15,949 bases of DNA from UBA11346 sp038318565. Lineage in GTDB: Bacteria > Planctomycetota > UBA11346. The translations under genes were made by a program, and so were the position numbers. A model generated the notes under the pieces. The model was given only the letters and a program-made list of their open reading frames with translations. It ran no database searches and had not been told where the DNA came from. Every line of letters begins with the position of its first letter. Positions within the stretch are counted from its first letter, which is position 1. Below are positions 15,710-15,949 of the stretch, piece by piece. The stretch lies in the NCBI GenBank assembly GCA_038318565.1, contig JBBQCI010000087.1, positions 1 through 15,949 of the forward strand, in the 5' to 3' direction.

Positions 15710-15799
15710 GGATGGTTGGCTGAGTGGCCTATAGCATCTGTTTACTAAACAGACGAACCCGCAAGGGTTCCGGGGGTTCGAATCCCTCACCATCCGCCA
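15710..15799 (+). tRNA. tRNA-Ser, anticodon ACT
   Basis: The 90-nt gene folds as a class II tRNA. The acceptor stem is GGATGGT/ACCATCC, and the D arm GCT...AGC has the conserved GG. The anticodon stem TCTGT/ACAGA encloses the loop TTACTAA, the long variable arm is AACCC-GCAA-GGGTT, and the T arm carries TTCGAAT. Discriminator G and an encoded CCA end follow. The long variable arm and discriminator G indicate serine (leucine would have A). The anticodon at 15744-15746 is ACT, matching the Ser codon AGU. Bacterial tRNAs for AGU/AGC normally have GCT, so A at position 34 is unusual. All stems are intact, so it does not look like a decayed copy. Confidence 0.88.
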
Positions 15800-15833
15800 T
15801 GTCCACCACCAGTTATGGATGAAGGGAGGTAAC

Positions 15834-15949
15834 AGCTCAGGGCTTCGCCCCCGCGGCCCTGCGGGCCTGCCCCCTCGGGCTGGTAAGAGCTAAATCGTCG
15901 CCGCTGGCCTTCCTGGTAGGCATACCGGGAGGGGTGACCAGGGTGGCAC
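15834..15949 (+). ncRNA. Putative structured RNA after the tRNA, running off the window
   Basis: This stretch holds two strong structures. An outer stem AGCTC (15834-15838)/GAGCT (15887-15891) closes three hairpins: GGGC-TTC-GCCC, GGCCC-TGC-GGGCC (15855-15867) and GCCC-CCTC-GGGC (15869-15880). Then a nested hairpin forms from GCCGCTGG (15900-15907) with CCAG and GGC (15938-15947), CCTTCC/GGGAGG, and inner GGTA-GGCA-TACC. Neither half has an open reading frame of note. I checked by eye against SRP RNA, RNase P RNA, tmRNA and 6S RNA signatures and found none. It may be a leader or riboswitch of a downstream gene, an independent RNA, or a repeat. The strand is assumed from the tRNA. Confidence 0.35.

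Noticed and set aside
15539..15793. An 84-residue - strand frame running antisense through the tRNA
   Set aside because: Its first third is the complement of the tRNA gene, a common false open frame, and the rest covers the hairpin array.
15798..15810. CATGTCCACCACC just after the tRNA matches the sequence at the manC start (69-81)
   Set aside because: A 13-bp match ending at both sides is plausible by chance in GC-rich DNA, and the downstream frame stops after seven codons.

Overview
This is a GC-rich window of about 16 kb from a free-living Gram-negative bacterium. A Tat translocase, an exported beta-propeller protein, a membrane-anchored nuclease and genes for surface-polysaccharide sugars support that. 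I cannot name the species. The gene order and the odd repeats would fit an environmental lineage such as the PVC bacteria, but this is a weak guess. Most of the window is densely coding with ordinary chromosomal genes. The last kilobase and two intergenic stretches carry repeats and RNA-like structure.

Layout. 70-1152 (+) is a mannose-1-phosphate guanylyltransferase. It converges on a PHP-family histidinol-phosphatase-like gene (1159-1911, -). Divergent from the latter runs a tight + strand cluster: trpB, trpA, tatC and proB (2014-6009), with overlaps at trpB/trpA and tatC/proB. It is followed by an exported PQQ-type beta-propeller protein (start uncertain, stop 7409). Next comes a compact arsenic-resistance operon, 7555-10393: arsR, an ACR3 arsenite exporter, a thioredoxin-type arsC and arsM. 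Its likely logic is sensing As(III), reducing As(V) to As(III), exporting As(III) and methylating the rest. A near-perfect palindrome overlaps the arsR start codon and is a candidate operator.

The - strand operon 13602-10572 encodes an N-acetyltransferase, a DegT-family aminotransferase and a UDP-sugar 2-epimerase. They match the WbpD, WbpE and WbpI steps of UDP-ManNAc(3NAc)A synthesis for O-antigen or capsule. The aminotransferase has an extra N-terminal domain of about 120 residues that may be PIN-like. Upstream of this operon lies a repeat element: 10-bp tandem repeats between 19-bp perfect inverted repeats. Further on is a membrane-anchored DNA/RNA non-specific endonuclease (14011-14937, -).

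From 14938 to the end there is no convincing protein gene. The region holds hairpins, a serine-type tRNA with the very unusual anticodon ACT (15710-15799), and after it a strongly foldable GC-rich stretch that reaches the window edge and may be a structured RNA. I could not assign it to a known RNA family.
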